A stretch of DNA of 8,920 bases, taken from NCBI GenBank assembly GCA_947306025.1, contig CAMZFJ010000049.1, positions 1 to 8,920 of the forward strand. The letters run 5' to 3'. The stretch's first letter is position 1; each line of letters opens with the position of its first letter. This document shows, piece after piece, positions 1-6,338 of the stretch. The DNA comes from an uncultured Fibrobacter sp. Lineage in GTDB: Bacteria > Fibrobacterota > Fibrobacteria > Fibrobacterales > Fibrobacteraceae. Under the pieces are notes generated by a model. That model worked only from the letters and a program-made list of their open reading frames with translations. It was not told the DNA's origin and made no database searches. A program made the translations under genes and the position numbers.

Positions 1-91
1 GAGCCATGAGGCCCGGCATTTCGGTTTCGGCGAGGTCGAGTTCCTTGCGGCCTTCAATCGCAAGGTTAATGTCTTTAATTTTGTATTCCAT
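1..91 (-). CDS. ahcY: S-adenosylhomocysteinase, N-terminal fragment (cut by window edge)
   Basis: Only the first 30 codons are visible; the gene runs off position 1. The peptide starts [20 protein letters not shown] and continues into [10 protein letters not shown]. This matches the start of bacterial adenosylhomocysteinases, whose N-terminus has the pattern (Y)K(V)xDIxLAxxGRKxxxxAExEMPGLM. The enzyme is cytosolic and NAD-dependent. It hydrolyses S-adenosylhomocysteine to adenosine and homocysteine, relieving product inhibition of methyltransferases in the activated-methyl cycle. The ATG at 89-91 is supported by the conserved N-terminus and by an AAGG Shine-Dalgarno-like motif at 101-104, 9 nt upstream. 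It has its own promoter (167-195), so it is probably transcribed independently of the upstream membrane-protein operon. The catalytic and NAD-binding residues lie outside the window, so identity rests on the N-terminal motif alone. Confidence 0.88.
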   Translation of the reverse strand, partial: MEYKIKDINLAIEGRKELDLAETEMPGLMA

Positions 92-107
92 AATTTTATT
101 CCTTTTG

Positions 108-149
108 GCGCGGTTTTGCGGCCTTTTAGATGGCGATGAGAATCCGCGC
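108..149 (-). other. Possible stem in the ahcY leader
   Basis: In the predicted ahcY leader a GCGCGG segment (144-149, minus sense) can pair over six G-C pairs with CCGCGC (108-113), closing a loop of about 30 nt. The Shine-Dalgarno-like AAGG at 101-104 follows 3 nt later. This could affect ribosome access, but six base pairs can arise by chance and the segment matches no riboswitch class that I recognise. Confidence 0.2.
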
Positions 150-166
150 ACCTTTATTTATGCGTA

Positions 167-195
167 AATATAGTTATATGCATAAAAAGAGTCAA
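167..195 (-). promoter_or_regulatory. Sigma70-type promoter of ahcY
   Basis: On the minus strand TTGACT (190-195) is separated by exactly 17 nt from TATATT (167-172), close to the consensus TTGACA-N17-TATAAT. Transcription would start near 160, giving a leader of about 70 nt before the ahcY ATG. The -35 hexamer lies inside the hairpin of the candidate terminator of the preceding gene. Confidence 0.65.
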
Positions 196-209
196 GCCAA
201 ATTGGACTC
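184..209 (-). terminator. Candidate intrinsic terminator after the second membrane-protein pair
   Basis: In minus sense GAGTC (205-209) and GACTC (189-193) form the arms of a hairpin, with CAA/TTG pairing possible inside if one C is bulged. It is followed by TTTTT (188-184). It begins 22 nt after the stop codon of the 231-2033 gene. The stem is short and only moderately GC-rich, so termination may be weak. The right-hand arm overlaps the ahcY -35 box. Confidence 0.4.
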
Positions 210-230
210 ATGCTGTCCCTAAAGTGCAGG

Positions 231-2033
231 TTACTTCATGAACATGAGGCCTTTGAAGTTAAAATTGTAGATGGTATCCCCATTGACCACATCGCGATCG
301 AGATGGACAATCTCTTTGTATAGCCTTGCGCCGTCGATCGCATCGATGAATTCATCTCTAAAAGTCGTATCCCAGCAAGATGCTTTTGTTTCATCGAAAT
401 TCTTGCCCATCATTTTTCTTTGGCTTTCTATTTGCTCTGGGGTGCAAGGAACTCGAGGAGCCCTTGCTTTGTAGGCGAAGGCAAAGTGGAAAGTCTTTTG
501 GGTTTTCTTGGGGGTGATTTCGAAAAATATGGTGTCATTTCTTACTTCGAATTCGTTCTTTTTGAATTTGGTATCGATGTGGACCATTTGTTTTGCGTTA
601 TCGGGAATATCATAAATCTTGTCTGTGGAGTAACTGCCATGCAGGAGTGTTCTCGGCTTTTTCTGGTCATTACCTTTTTTTGTTGGGTGTAAGGCCTGGT
701 AATCTGGAACGATGCTGTCGGTCTCGAAAAATTCGGCCAGTTCTTTTTCAGATCTGTCTTGCAGAATATGTACCCGTGAATAGACGATGGGCGATTTGTC
801 TTTGATGTTGTTAAGGAATTTATTGGTTTCGTCTTTATTCAGCGGGAATTTGCTGATGCCTTCTTCGGAGAGTGCTGTCTTGATACTATCTATCCAGATG
901 CTGCGGGTGATTTTTAAGGCATTAAATGGGCTGCTTGTTAAGACGAACAGTATGGCGCAAAAGACAATGGCGATATATTTGAACTTGCACTTGATTTTGT
1001 TGATGAGCAGGATGGCGATAATGGTATAGAAATAGAAATTGAGGGCTGCGACGTAAATGCGCAATTCTGAAATTCCGTAATCGCTTATTCTGCGGACGAT
1101 GCCGAAAGTCATCAGGATTACGAGGGGAATGCAAACAATCGGGAATATTTTCAGGAGTTTCTTTTCTAGTGGCTTTTCTGGGTTTTGCTGCGCGGGGTAC
1201 ATTTCGAGTGTGAGCAAAAGCATAATGACCATGGCGGCTGATACTAGGTAAGACACAGTTCCGCGGGGCAGGTCCCACTGGATAAGGATTTTTACGATGT
1301 AGGCGTACAGAAGTACAACATAGAGTGAGAATACGCCAATGAATAATTTGTAGACTCCTGTAGCAAACTTGCTTGACGCTGGCTTTTCATCAAGGCTTTC
1401 GTCAAGGGCGGGGATGCCGGCAAAATAAAGTACAGGCAAGATTGTATTGCGGCAGAAATAGAAAACGTACAGGTAGGGTTCTGAAAATTGGTTTAAGTCA
1501 AACAACGAGAAGGCACCGAAAATAAGGCCCTCGGTAGCGATGGTCAAGGCTATGGTAATGCCTGAGGCAATAAATAGCGCTCTGAAATTTTTGTGGAGGA
1601 AAGACCAAAATCTATTTTCGTTTTTTTGCTTGAAAAATGGTGCGATGAATACGCTTAAAAATAGAGTTATGTATATAAAATAAATTGTCCCGAAAAGATA
1701 TACTGACTTGTAATGATCCTTGTCATCAGGGTAAATGAGAGTTAAGGCTATAGAGATGGCAAGCCATGTAAGGCCCGCAACAATTTGGGGAATCTTGCTG
1801 ACGCTTTTTTGGGATTCCTGGACGAGCTTTGTTGTAAGGGCCATAACCATCGCCCCGATGGGGTAGAACGCAAGCCAGAAACTCAATGGATTGTGATCAT
1901 GGTGATTGGGCATAACCACGTTTGAACAGATAAACGAAATTGTCGAGAATATGGCAAGCGCCGATGCGAGCGGAAACCGCTTGAACGCCGATGAAATTTG
2001 ATTAGGGTATTTTTTGAATGATGTAAGGTCCAT
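231..2033 (-). CDS. DUF4153-like polytopic membrane protein with extracytoplasmic C-terminal domain (second gene of pair 2)
   Basis: A 600-residue protein of unknown function. Hydrophobic segments suggest 11 membrane spans, at about 20-40, 50-70, 81-100, 110-134, 151-175, 186-207, 228-252, 257-280, 294-313, 325-344 and 350-366. Positive loops (KLVQESQKSVSK, FKQKNENRFWSFLHKNFR, NKIKCKFK) place the N-terminus in the cytoplasm and residues 370-600 outside. DUF4153 hallmarks are LLYAYIVKILIQWDLPRG (241-258) and VRRISDYGISELR (313-325); both are intact here. The C-terminal region carries W380..SI...L..EG...FPL, RNDTIFF (498-504) and the end KGLMFMK. Cys530 and Cys553 lie in an insertion not seen in the neighbouring copies and could form a disulfide. 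The start is fixed by similarity to the 6486-8255 paralogue (MDLT.FKKYP.QIS) and by a GGAG in the last codons of the preceding gene. The family match is by eye; no biochemical role is known to me. Confidence 0.82.
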   Translation of the reverse strand: MDLTSFKKYPNQISSAFKRFPLASALAIFSTISFICSNVVMPNHHDHNPLSFWLAFYPIGAMVMALTTKLVQESQKSVSKIPQIVAGLTWLAISIALTLIYPDDKDHYKSVYLFGTIYFIYITLFLSVFIAPFFKQKNENRFWSFLHKNFRALFIASGITIALTIATEGLIFGAFSLFDLNQFSEPYLYVFYFCRNTILPVLYFAGIPALDESLDEKPASSKFATGVYKLFIGVFSLYVVLLYAYIVKILIQWDLPRGTVSYLVSAAMVIMLLLTLEMYPAQQNPEKPLEKKLLKIFPIVCIPLVILMTFGIVRRISDYGISELRIYVAALNFYFYTIIAILLINKIKCKFKYIAIVFCAILFVLTSSPFNALKITRSIWIDSIKTALSEEGISKFPLNKDETNKFLNNIKDKSPIVYSRVHILQDRSEKELAEFFETDSIVPDYQALHPTKKGNDQKKPRTLLHGSYSTDKIYDIPDNAKQMVHIDTKFKKNEFEVRNDTIFFEITPKKTQKTFHFAFAYKARAPRVPCTPEQIESQRKMMGKNFDETKASCWDTTFRDEFIDAIDGARLYKEIVHLDRDVVNGDTIYNFNFKGLMFMK

Positions 2034-2043
2034 GATTTACTCC
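2031..2043 (-). promoter_or_regulatory. Translational-coupling junction (GGAG inside upstream stop region)
   Basis: In minus sense the sequence reads GGAGTAAATCATG. The last Glu codon of the 2037-3740 gene supplies the Shine-Dalgarno GGAG (2040-2043), followed by the TAA stop, a 3-nt gap and the ATG of the next gene. The GGAG-to-ATG spacing is 6 nt, so a terminating ribosome can restart directly. Confidence 0.7.
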
Positions 2044-3740
2044 ATGAAAAGTATGCCGCGGAGACGCAGCCCCCTTTCGCGTTGGTGCTTTTCGTTTTCC
2101 CATTGGGCGAACTTGATGAATTCCACTTCGAATCTGGCGCCATCGGTTTCGAGGACCTTTATGTCCTTATCAAGCCAACTTTGCTTTGGTATGTAGAAAC
2201 TGAAAACCTTGCTGCTTGTCGAGTCAATGTCCTTGAGCGGATAATCGAAAAATAGCGTGTCGTTTCGCGTCACGAGGTCTTCGTGTTTGAACGTGTAATC
2301 CACGTATGCGAATTTACTGAAATTTTCGGACATCGTGTGGACATTGTCGTTTTTAATAGTCTTGCTAATTGTGCGGTATTTTTTGGAAATGTCCGCGAGG
2401 TCACTATTTTCGGGAAAGTACTGATAAAGTTTTTCGTCGTGTCTGGAATGGAGTTCCTTCACTTGGTAGGCGATGATGCTTGCCGTGTGCCCGTCTTTAT
2501 CCCAAAGGTCCGAGAAAAATTTTTTCGTGTCTTTTTCGCTGAGCGGGAATGTGCTGTAGCCTTCGGCGGCGAGGGTTTCCTTTATATTCTTTAGCCACGC
2601 AATACGGGTGAAGTTGGCGGAACCGATCATGAGGGACGCTAGCATCACGTATGAAATGATGATAATATATTTAGATGGAATGATTTTGGGGATACAGTCG
2701 AGTATAGCGAAAATGCAAATGTAAATGCATAAGGCTAATGCAGTGATTCGAATTTCCGTAACGCCGTATTCAGAAATTCTTTGAATAACTGCAATGGTTG
2801 CCGTAACGGCAGGGATGAAGTAAGTGCATGAGAGAATTTTGGTGATTTTCTTTTCGGAAGATGGCTCGGGGTTTATTAGCGCTGGATTGATTATGTGCGC
2901 CAAAACTAAGGAAATTATTGCTAGAAAAAAAATTGTTCTTGTTGAAAATGACCATTGCAGCAAGGATGCGATATCGTAAAAGTGAACGGTGAGGGCGTAA
3001 ATGGCGTAAAGTGGTAAAAATATGAACTTGAAGTAGTCGAATGAAAAATTGAACCGCTTTGATTTTATGGTTATTATAAAATTTCGTAGATTAGGAGTTT
3101 CTTCGATGCATTTGTCGATGGACGGAATGCTTGTCATGAAGAGAATGGGGAATACTGTGAAAATGTAAAATATGATTATTAAAATTATTGCTAAAATGCA
3201 GAGATCTTTATTGCTTTCAGATATTGCTCCAATTATAGCTAGGAGTATGATTGGTACCAATAACGAGAAGGTTGTATTAATTGTGGGGGTAAGGTTGTAA
3301 TTCAAAAGGACGTTATCGATCTTTTGGTTCCAGAATGGGCCGATGAATATGGCTAGAACGCTAATGATATAAATGTTGATTATTACAACGTTTATGAAAT
3401 CTTTTTCATAATAATTGTCTGTGGTGAATTTGCAAATAACGAGTGTTGCTGATATGAGGAGCCAACCCACACTCGTGATAATTTGCGGCATCTTGCGAGT
3501 GCTTTTTCGTGATTCTTGGATGAGTGAAGTCGCGAGGGCGATGAGCATTGCCGCTATGGGATAAATGCATAGCCAAAAATCAAGGCTTTGGCTGAATGTT
3601 GTTTTTTGGGGGAATATTTTGGATAATTCTAAATCGAATATGATTGCAATTGATGATAAAATTGCGAATGCAATTGCAAGCGGGAACCGCTTGAATGCGT
3701 TCCGGACGAGACTCAGATATTCTTTCAGTGATTTTAACAT
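2037..3740 (-). CDS. DUF4153-like polytopic membrane protein (first gene of pair 2)
   Basis: A 567-residue paralogue of its downstream neighbour, with the same plan: a basic amphipathic start (KEYLSLVRNAFKRFP), about 11 membrane segments over residues 20-375, and an extracytoplasmic C-terminal domain (about 380-567). Shared landmarks are SLIQESRKSTRKMPQIITS (72-90), FMTSIPSIDKCIEETP (201-216), the DUF4153-like QRISEYGVTEIR (320-331), W382..NIKETLAAEG...FPL, RNDTLFF (492-498), TDGA (532-535) and the terminal GILFME. The segment matching LYAY...W.LPRG is eroded (LQWSFSTRT, 261-269), with no P-x-G. The gene is visibly more AT-rich and isoleucine-rich than the other copies. The ATG at 3738-3740 is supported by N-terminal alignment with the paralogues, but no Shine-Dalgarno motif precedes it. 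A TATAAT box lies about 33 nt upstream. Function unknown. Confidence 0.8.
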   Translation of the reverse strand: MLKSLKEYLSLVRNAFKRFPLAIAFAILSSIAIIFDLELSKIFPQKTTFSQSLDFWLCIYPIAAMLIALATSLIQESRKSTRKMPQIITSVGWLLISATLVICKFTTDNYYEKDFINVVIINIYIISVLAIFIGPFWNQKIDNVLLNYNLTPTINTTFSLLVPIILLAIIGAISESNKDLCILAIILIIIFYIFTVFPILFMTSIPSIDKCIEETPNLRNFIITIKSKRFNFSFDYFKFIFLPLYAIYALTVHFYDIASLLQWSFSTRTIFFLAIISLVLAHIINPALINPEPSSEKKITKILSCTYFIPAVTATIAVIQRISEYGVTEIRITALALCIYICIFAILDCIPKIIPSKYIIIISYVMLASLMIGSANFTRIAWLKNIKETLAAEGYSTFPLSEKDTKKFFSDLWDKDGHTASIIAYQVKELHSRHDEKLYQYFPENSDLADISKKYRTISKTIKNDNVHTMSENFSKFAYVDYTFKHEDLVTRNDTLFFDYPLKDIDSTSSKVFSFYIPKQSWLDKDIKVLETDGARFEVEFIKFAQWENEKHQRERGLRLRGILFME

Positions 3741-3772
3741 TTATTTTAAATTTAAAAAATGAGTTTGATGGT

Positions 3773-3778
3773 ATTATA
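3773..3778 (-). promoter_or_regulatory. Candidate -10 box for the second membrane-protein pair
   Basis: A perfect TATAAT in minus sense, 32 nt before the ATG at 3740, would give a leader of about 26 nt. At 15-18 nt spacing the -35 region would fall in the GC-rich terminator hairpin (3784-3805), and no TTGACA-like hexamer is there. The box is convincing as a sequence, less so as a complete promoter. Confidence 0.45.
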
Positions 3779-3779
3779 C

Positions 3780-3805
3780 AAAAATCCCGGCACAAAGGCC
3801 GGGAT
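3780..3805 (-). terminator. Intrinsic terminator of the regulator/lipoprotein operon
   Basis: In minus sense ATCCCGGC (3798-3805), a 6-nt loop CTTTGT and GCCGGGAT (3784-3791) form a perfect 8-bp stem, followed by a short T run (3784-3780). It lies about 130 nt after the lipoprotein stop codon. The hairpin with adjoining GATGACA resembles dispersed intergenic repeats, so it may be a repeat element that also acts as a terminator. Confidence 0.6.
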
Positions 3806-3882
3806 GACAGAGAATGTAGAGACCGTGATGACAATGTAATAAAGGACTATTACTGGATCCTTCGCTCCCTGTAGTCGCTCAG

Positions 3883-3940
3883 AATGACGCTGCTAACCAA
3901 TGACTATTGACTAATGACCAACAACTAATGACCATTTACT
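3883..3940. repeat. AATGAC tandem array (14-bp period) reaching into the lipoprotein stop codon
   Basis: Three consecutive 14-bp units are visible on the plus strand: AATGACTATTGACT (3899-3912), AATGACCAACAACT (3913-3926) and AATGACCATTTACT (3927-3940). A 16-bp degenerate unit precedes them (3883-3898, AATGACGCTGCTAACC). The last unit contains the stop codon of the 3936-5486 gene, so the repeat forms the end of that reading frame. Confidence 0.6.
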
Positions 3941-5486
3941 TCTTTATGCAGCGGACAGGAACGTATTCACCTTTTTCCCTGCGGTCGATATCTCTGAAAT
4001 TCGAATGGAAGTCGCTGTTCATCGCAAAGACTCCTTCTTCTAGCCAGAACAAGTTGTAACCGGAAAGAGTTTTGTCTCCTCCATAGGGGTCTATGCCACC
4101 ATCCATTCTTAAGGACAATCCGAATTCATCCGTGGCGGCCCTGTCTTTGCCTCGTATAAAGGAACCTATTACATAAAGTTTGGGCATGTATGCCATTCCG
4201 TTTTCGTAATTTAGGGCTTCAATAGAGCTCCAATCATCTTTGGTGGGCAATCTCCATCCGTCTGGGCAAACTTTCTTGGATACGTTGACGGTATAGAAAC
4301 GGCTGGCTCCGTCACAGTATGCATTTTCGCTTTCGTCATGCTCGTTGAGATTCGCAATTTTGGCGCACTTGCTTTGCTTTGTGAAAAGCGTATCGGAACT
4401 GTCGTAGTAATCCATATCCTGTGCAAGCCAGGTTTGTCCTTTAAAAACAGTTGTCTTATAGACATGCCCATCGCGCGGGTCGGTGAAACTTCCGTATTCA
4501 AAATCAGGATTGAAGAAATATTCCGCTGGCATGGTATTCGTGTTCAAGATGCTGTGCCAATAGTTTTCATAGCATATGAAGGTCAAGTCGTTATTTGTTT
4601 CGCCTATGCCAACTGTGCGAGTTCCATTTTCCTTGCAGATTTTGCCGTTCATTTCTTTCCCTTGCATTTCCAAGGTAATCCATGATTTGTTCTCGCATAC
4701 AAAATGGTCTTTCCCGATGGTGATGATGGTGTCACTGACGTTTTCGTTGCAGTATGGCATGTTGGCGCATTTTCGCCAAATGTTACGCAGGATGGCGAGA
4801 GAATTAGCGACTTCGTCTCCATAAACGCAGCCTAAATTCAAATACATTTTGGGGAGATAATTCAAATCTGCAAAATCCAATTCGTTGATGCAATAATTTT
4901 CTGGTTCCAGTTTGCCGTCTGCAAAATCGTCTACTAGAACTGGGGACAATTCGTTTGTGCTGTTGTTTTCGCGAGTCTCGTAGAAAAAGTACAAGGAGTC
5001 TTCAACAAGTTTTGATTCGCGCTTCTTGTACAAGAAGAACAAAGTATATTCTAATTGTTCGTCTGTAATGTTGGGGCGGTCTTGGAATAATGTATCCAAG
5101 CCGAGTTCGCGATAAAGTTCTTCTGTTGCCGTATTCTTTGCGGAATCGAGGTTAAGCCCTTGTTCCACAAGAACGGCGACGCGTTTTGTGATAAAGGCGT
5201 CCACTACGCCGTATGTCGCAACGGCTTTCAATGCTCGTGGAGAAGCGGCGCATTGTACAGGAGGCGGGAAATGAATACCCTCAGAACTTGAGCTGGATAG
5301 CGGCTCGATTTCGCTTGACGAACTTTCTGTTGTGCCGCTTGAACTTTCGGCAGAGCTATTCGCAATGATGCTCGAAGAGCTGCTGTCCAGTGCGAATGTG
5401 TTTTCGTCTTCCCATGTCCCTGTGACTTCGGTGCAGGCAAAAAATGTGATAGAGCATGCGAGGAATAAATATCTCAACTGGTTCAT
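3936..5486 (-). CDS. FISUMP-domain (TIGR02145) surface lipoprotein
   Basis: A 516-residue predicted lipoprotein. Residues 1-17 form a signal peptide (MNQLRYLFLACSITFFA) ending in a lipobox-like FFAC; Cys18 would be lipidated after signal peptidase II cleavage. A serine-rich tether follows (35-68, four Ser clusters), then a region I do not recognise (about 77-245). Next come two short units of the form IG....F.C....W (256-269 and 294-310). The C-terminal 185 residues are a Fibrobacter succinogenes major paralogous domain, with DPRDGHVYKT (336-345), GQTWLAQDMDY (350-360), CPDGWRLPTKDDW (407-419), DEFGLS (453-458) and the closing YVPVRC (508-513). The domain's molecular role is not established; a lipidated, Ser-tethered exported protein suggests the cell surface. 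Its ATG overlaps the preceding stop (TAATG), with AAGGGGGA as a strong Shine-Dalgarno. It is co-transcribed with the putative regulator upstream. The cysteines (for example 374, 391, 407, 513) may form disulfides. Confidence 0.9.
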   Translation of the reverse strand: MNQLRYLFLACSITFFACTEVTGTWEDENTFALDSSSSSIIANSSAESSSGTTESSSSEIEPLSSSSSEGIHFPPPVQCAASPRALKAVATYGVVDAFITKRVAVLVEQGLNLDSAKNTATEELYRELGLDTLFQDRPNITDEQLEYTLFFLYKKRESKLVEDSLYFFYETRENNSTNELSPVLVDDFADGKLEPENYCINELDFADLNYLPKMYLNLGCVYGDEVANSLAILRNIWRKCANMPYCNENVSDTIITIGKDHFVCENKSWITLEMQGKEMNGKICKENGTRTVGIGETNNDLTFICYENYWHSILNTNTMPAEYFFNPDFEYGSFTDPRDGHVYKTTVFKGQTWLAQDMDYYDSSDTLFTKQSKCAKIANLNEHDESENAYCDGASRFYTVNVSKKVCPDGWRLPTKDDWSSIEALNYENGMAYMPKLYVIGSFIRGKDRAATDEFGLSLRMDGGIDPYGGDKTLSGYNLFWLEEGVFAMNSDFHSNFRDIDRREKGEYVPVRCIKK

Positions 5487-5500
5487 TACAATCCCCCTTT
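5484..5500 (-). promoter_or_regulatory. TAATG stop-start overlap with strong Shine-Dalgarno
   Basis: In minus sense AAGGGGGATTGTAATG places a purine-rich AAGGGGGA 6 nt before the lipoprotein ATG. That ATG shares one nucleotide with the TAA stop of the upstream gene. This fixes the lipoprotein start and indicates translational coupling. Confidence 0.75.
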
Positions 5501-6328
5501 TTTGGATTCTTTATTTATTTTATCCGTTAACGGAAAAAGTTGTAAGTTCAGGCGATAAACCTGATTGATGTTTTGGCATTCGCGAGCGATGTCGATAATC
5601 TTTTTACGGCAGGCGTTGATTTCTTCGACGATGCGTGTGTAGGCGGATTCGTCGATGCCCATGGTGACGCCCGAAAAGTTGCGTTCTTCGACGGAGTCCT
5701 TTTCGATGGAGCGTGTGGCGAGTGCGGCCATCTTCTTGTTCATGGAGCGGATGGCGAGCGGAATGGCTTCCTTGGAACCCTTGACGGATTTTTCTGTTTG
5801 CTCGTAAGTGCCGTTGCCCGTTTTGACGAGGAGCCCGGTTTTTACCAAGAATCCGAGAATTTCGCGGACGTCTAGCGCCGACGTCTTTTCCCTGATTTTT
5901 TCGGCGATTTCGCTCGGGTCGGCGTTTGGCATGAGCGGGGCGAGTTCGCGCACGATGGGGCAGATCGGTTTTTCGTAGTAGTGGAATGCATCCGCGTCGA
6001 GAATTCGGATCTTGTTCGAAGTGGCTTCGCGCCCGAGTTCGCGGAGTGCCTCCTCCTTCTCTAAGGCACTTTTCGCGTTCCCGAATTTCACGAGCAACTT
6101 GAAATAGGTGTAGTCGAACCCTTCTAGCTTCATGGCTCGTGCTACTTTATCTATTCCTGGTTTGCTCAGGCGCGTTTTCCCGTCGCAGACTAGCTTGAGG
6201 TAAGTCGGGGAAACAAAACCGGCGAGGCTTGCAAATTCGCGCCAAGTAAAATAAGATACCCTTTTGCGCTCCTCGTAAAAGTCGCGCATGTAAAGTTGGT
6301 AATCGTTATACTCGGTTATTGGTTTCAT
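5486..6328 (-). CDS. TIGR02147 family protein (putative HTH/DUF4423 regulator)
   Basis: A 280-residue soluble protein with no signal peptide or membrane segment. It matches TIGR02147 ('Fsuc_second'). The start resembles the family's I.EY.DY..Y..DFYEERK. Residues 27-68 (FTWREFASLAGFVSPTYLKL, then a DGKTRLS turn and a further helix) look like a helix-turn-helix of XRE type. Residues 110-270 fit DUF4423, with a winged-helix-like stretch REILGFLVKTGLLVKTGNGT (155-174), the FSGVTMGID motif (218-226) and the typical ending VYRLNLQLFPLT (257-268). A DNA-binding regulator is the likeliest role, but family members are poorly characterised and the target is unknown. The next gene, a FISUMP lipoprotein, is translationally coupled and is a natural candidate for a shared process. 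The ATG is supported by family alignment, but no Shine-Dalgarno precedes it; the upstream 100 nt are strongly AT-rich. Confidence 0.88.
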   Translation of the reverse strand: MKPITEYNDYQLYMRDFYEERKRVSYFTWREFASLAGFVSPTYLKLVCDGKTRLSKPGIDKVARAMKLEGFDYTYFKLLVKFGNAKSALEKEEALRELGREATSNKIRILDADAFHYYEKPICPIVRELAPLMPNADPSEIAEKIREKTSALDVREILGFLVKTGLLVKTGNGTYEQTEKSVKGSKEAIPLAIRSMNKKMAALATRSIEKDSVEERNFSGVTMGIDESAYTRIVEEINACRKKIIDIARECQNINQVYRLNLQLFPLTDKINKESKKGGL

Positions 6329-6338
6329 AAAACTAAAA

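Larger units (their letters stand above)
3780..3940. repeat. Intergenic repeat mosaic
   Basis: This gene-free stretch is built of low-complexity and palindromic blocks: a GC-rich hairpin (3784-3805), two GATGACA copies (3804-3810 and 3828-3834), a block running from GGATCCTTCGCTCCC to CGCTCAGAATGACG (3855-3889), and the AATGAC array listed separately. Similar mosaics of GGATCC...CGCTCA.AATGAC blocks are a known style of dispersed non-coding repeat in several bacterial genomes. That this one is dispersed in the host genome is inference. Confidence 0.5.

Noticed and set aside
92..166. SAH-responsive riboswitch upstream of ahcY
   Set aside because: The location is tempting because such riboswitches precede ahcY elsewhere, but I see neither the conserved core nor a matching pseudoknot arrangement in the roughly 70-nt leader.
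271..1278. Several plus-strand and alternative-frame ORFs of 60-118 codons within the 231-2033 gene
   Set aside because: They lie opposite or out of frame with a conserved membrane-protein gene, have no recognisable domains, and arise from its codon composition.
3580..3834. Minus-strand ORF of 84 codons across the start of the 2037-3740 gene and the intergenic repeats
   Set aside because: It is out of frame with the conserved N-terminus, translates through the terminator hairpin and repeat DNA, and has low-complexity sequence.
3883..3940. CRISPR array
   Set aside because: The units are 14-16 bp with no spacers of uniform length, and there are no cas genes nearby.
3741..3940. Insertion sequence or transposon remnant at the boundary between operons
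   Set aside because: No transposase-like coding fragment, no terminal inverted repeats bracketing the region and no obvious target duplication are visible.
4338..4824. Plus-strand ORFs opposite the lipoprotein gene
   Set aside because: The opposite strand encodes the lipoprotein, including the start of its FISUMP domain; these are shadows.
5573..5875. Plus-strand ORF of 100 codons opposite the TIGR02147 gene
   Set aside because: The minus-strand frame has clear family motifs along its whole length; the antisense ORF has none and no plausible ribosome binding site.
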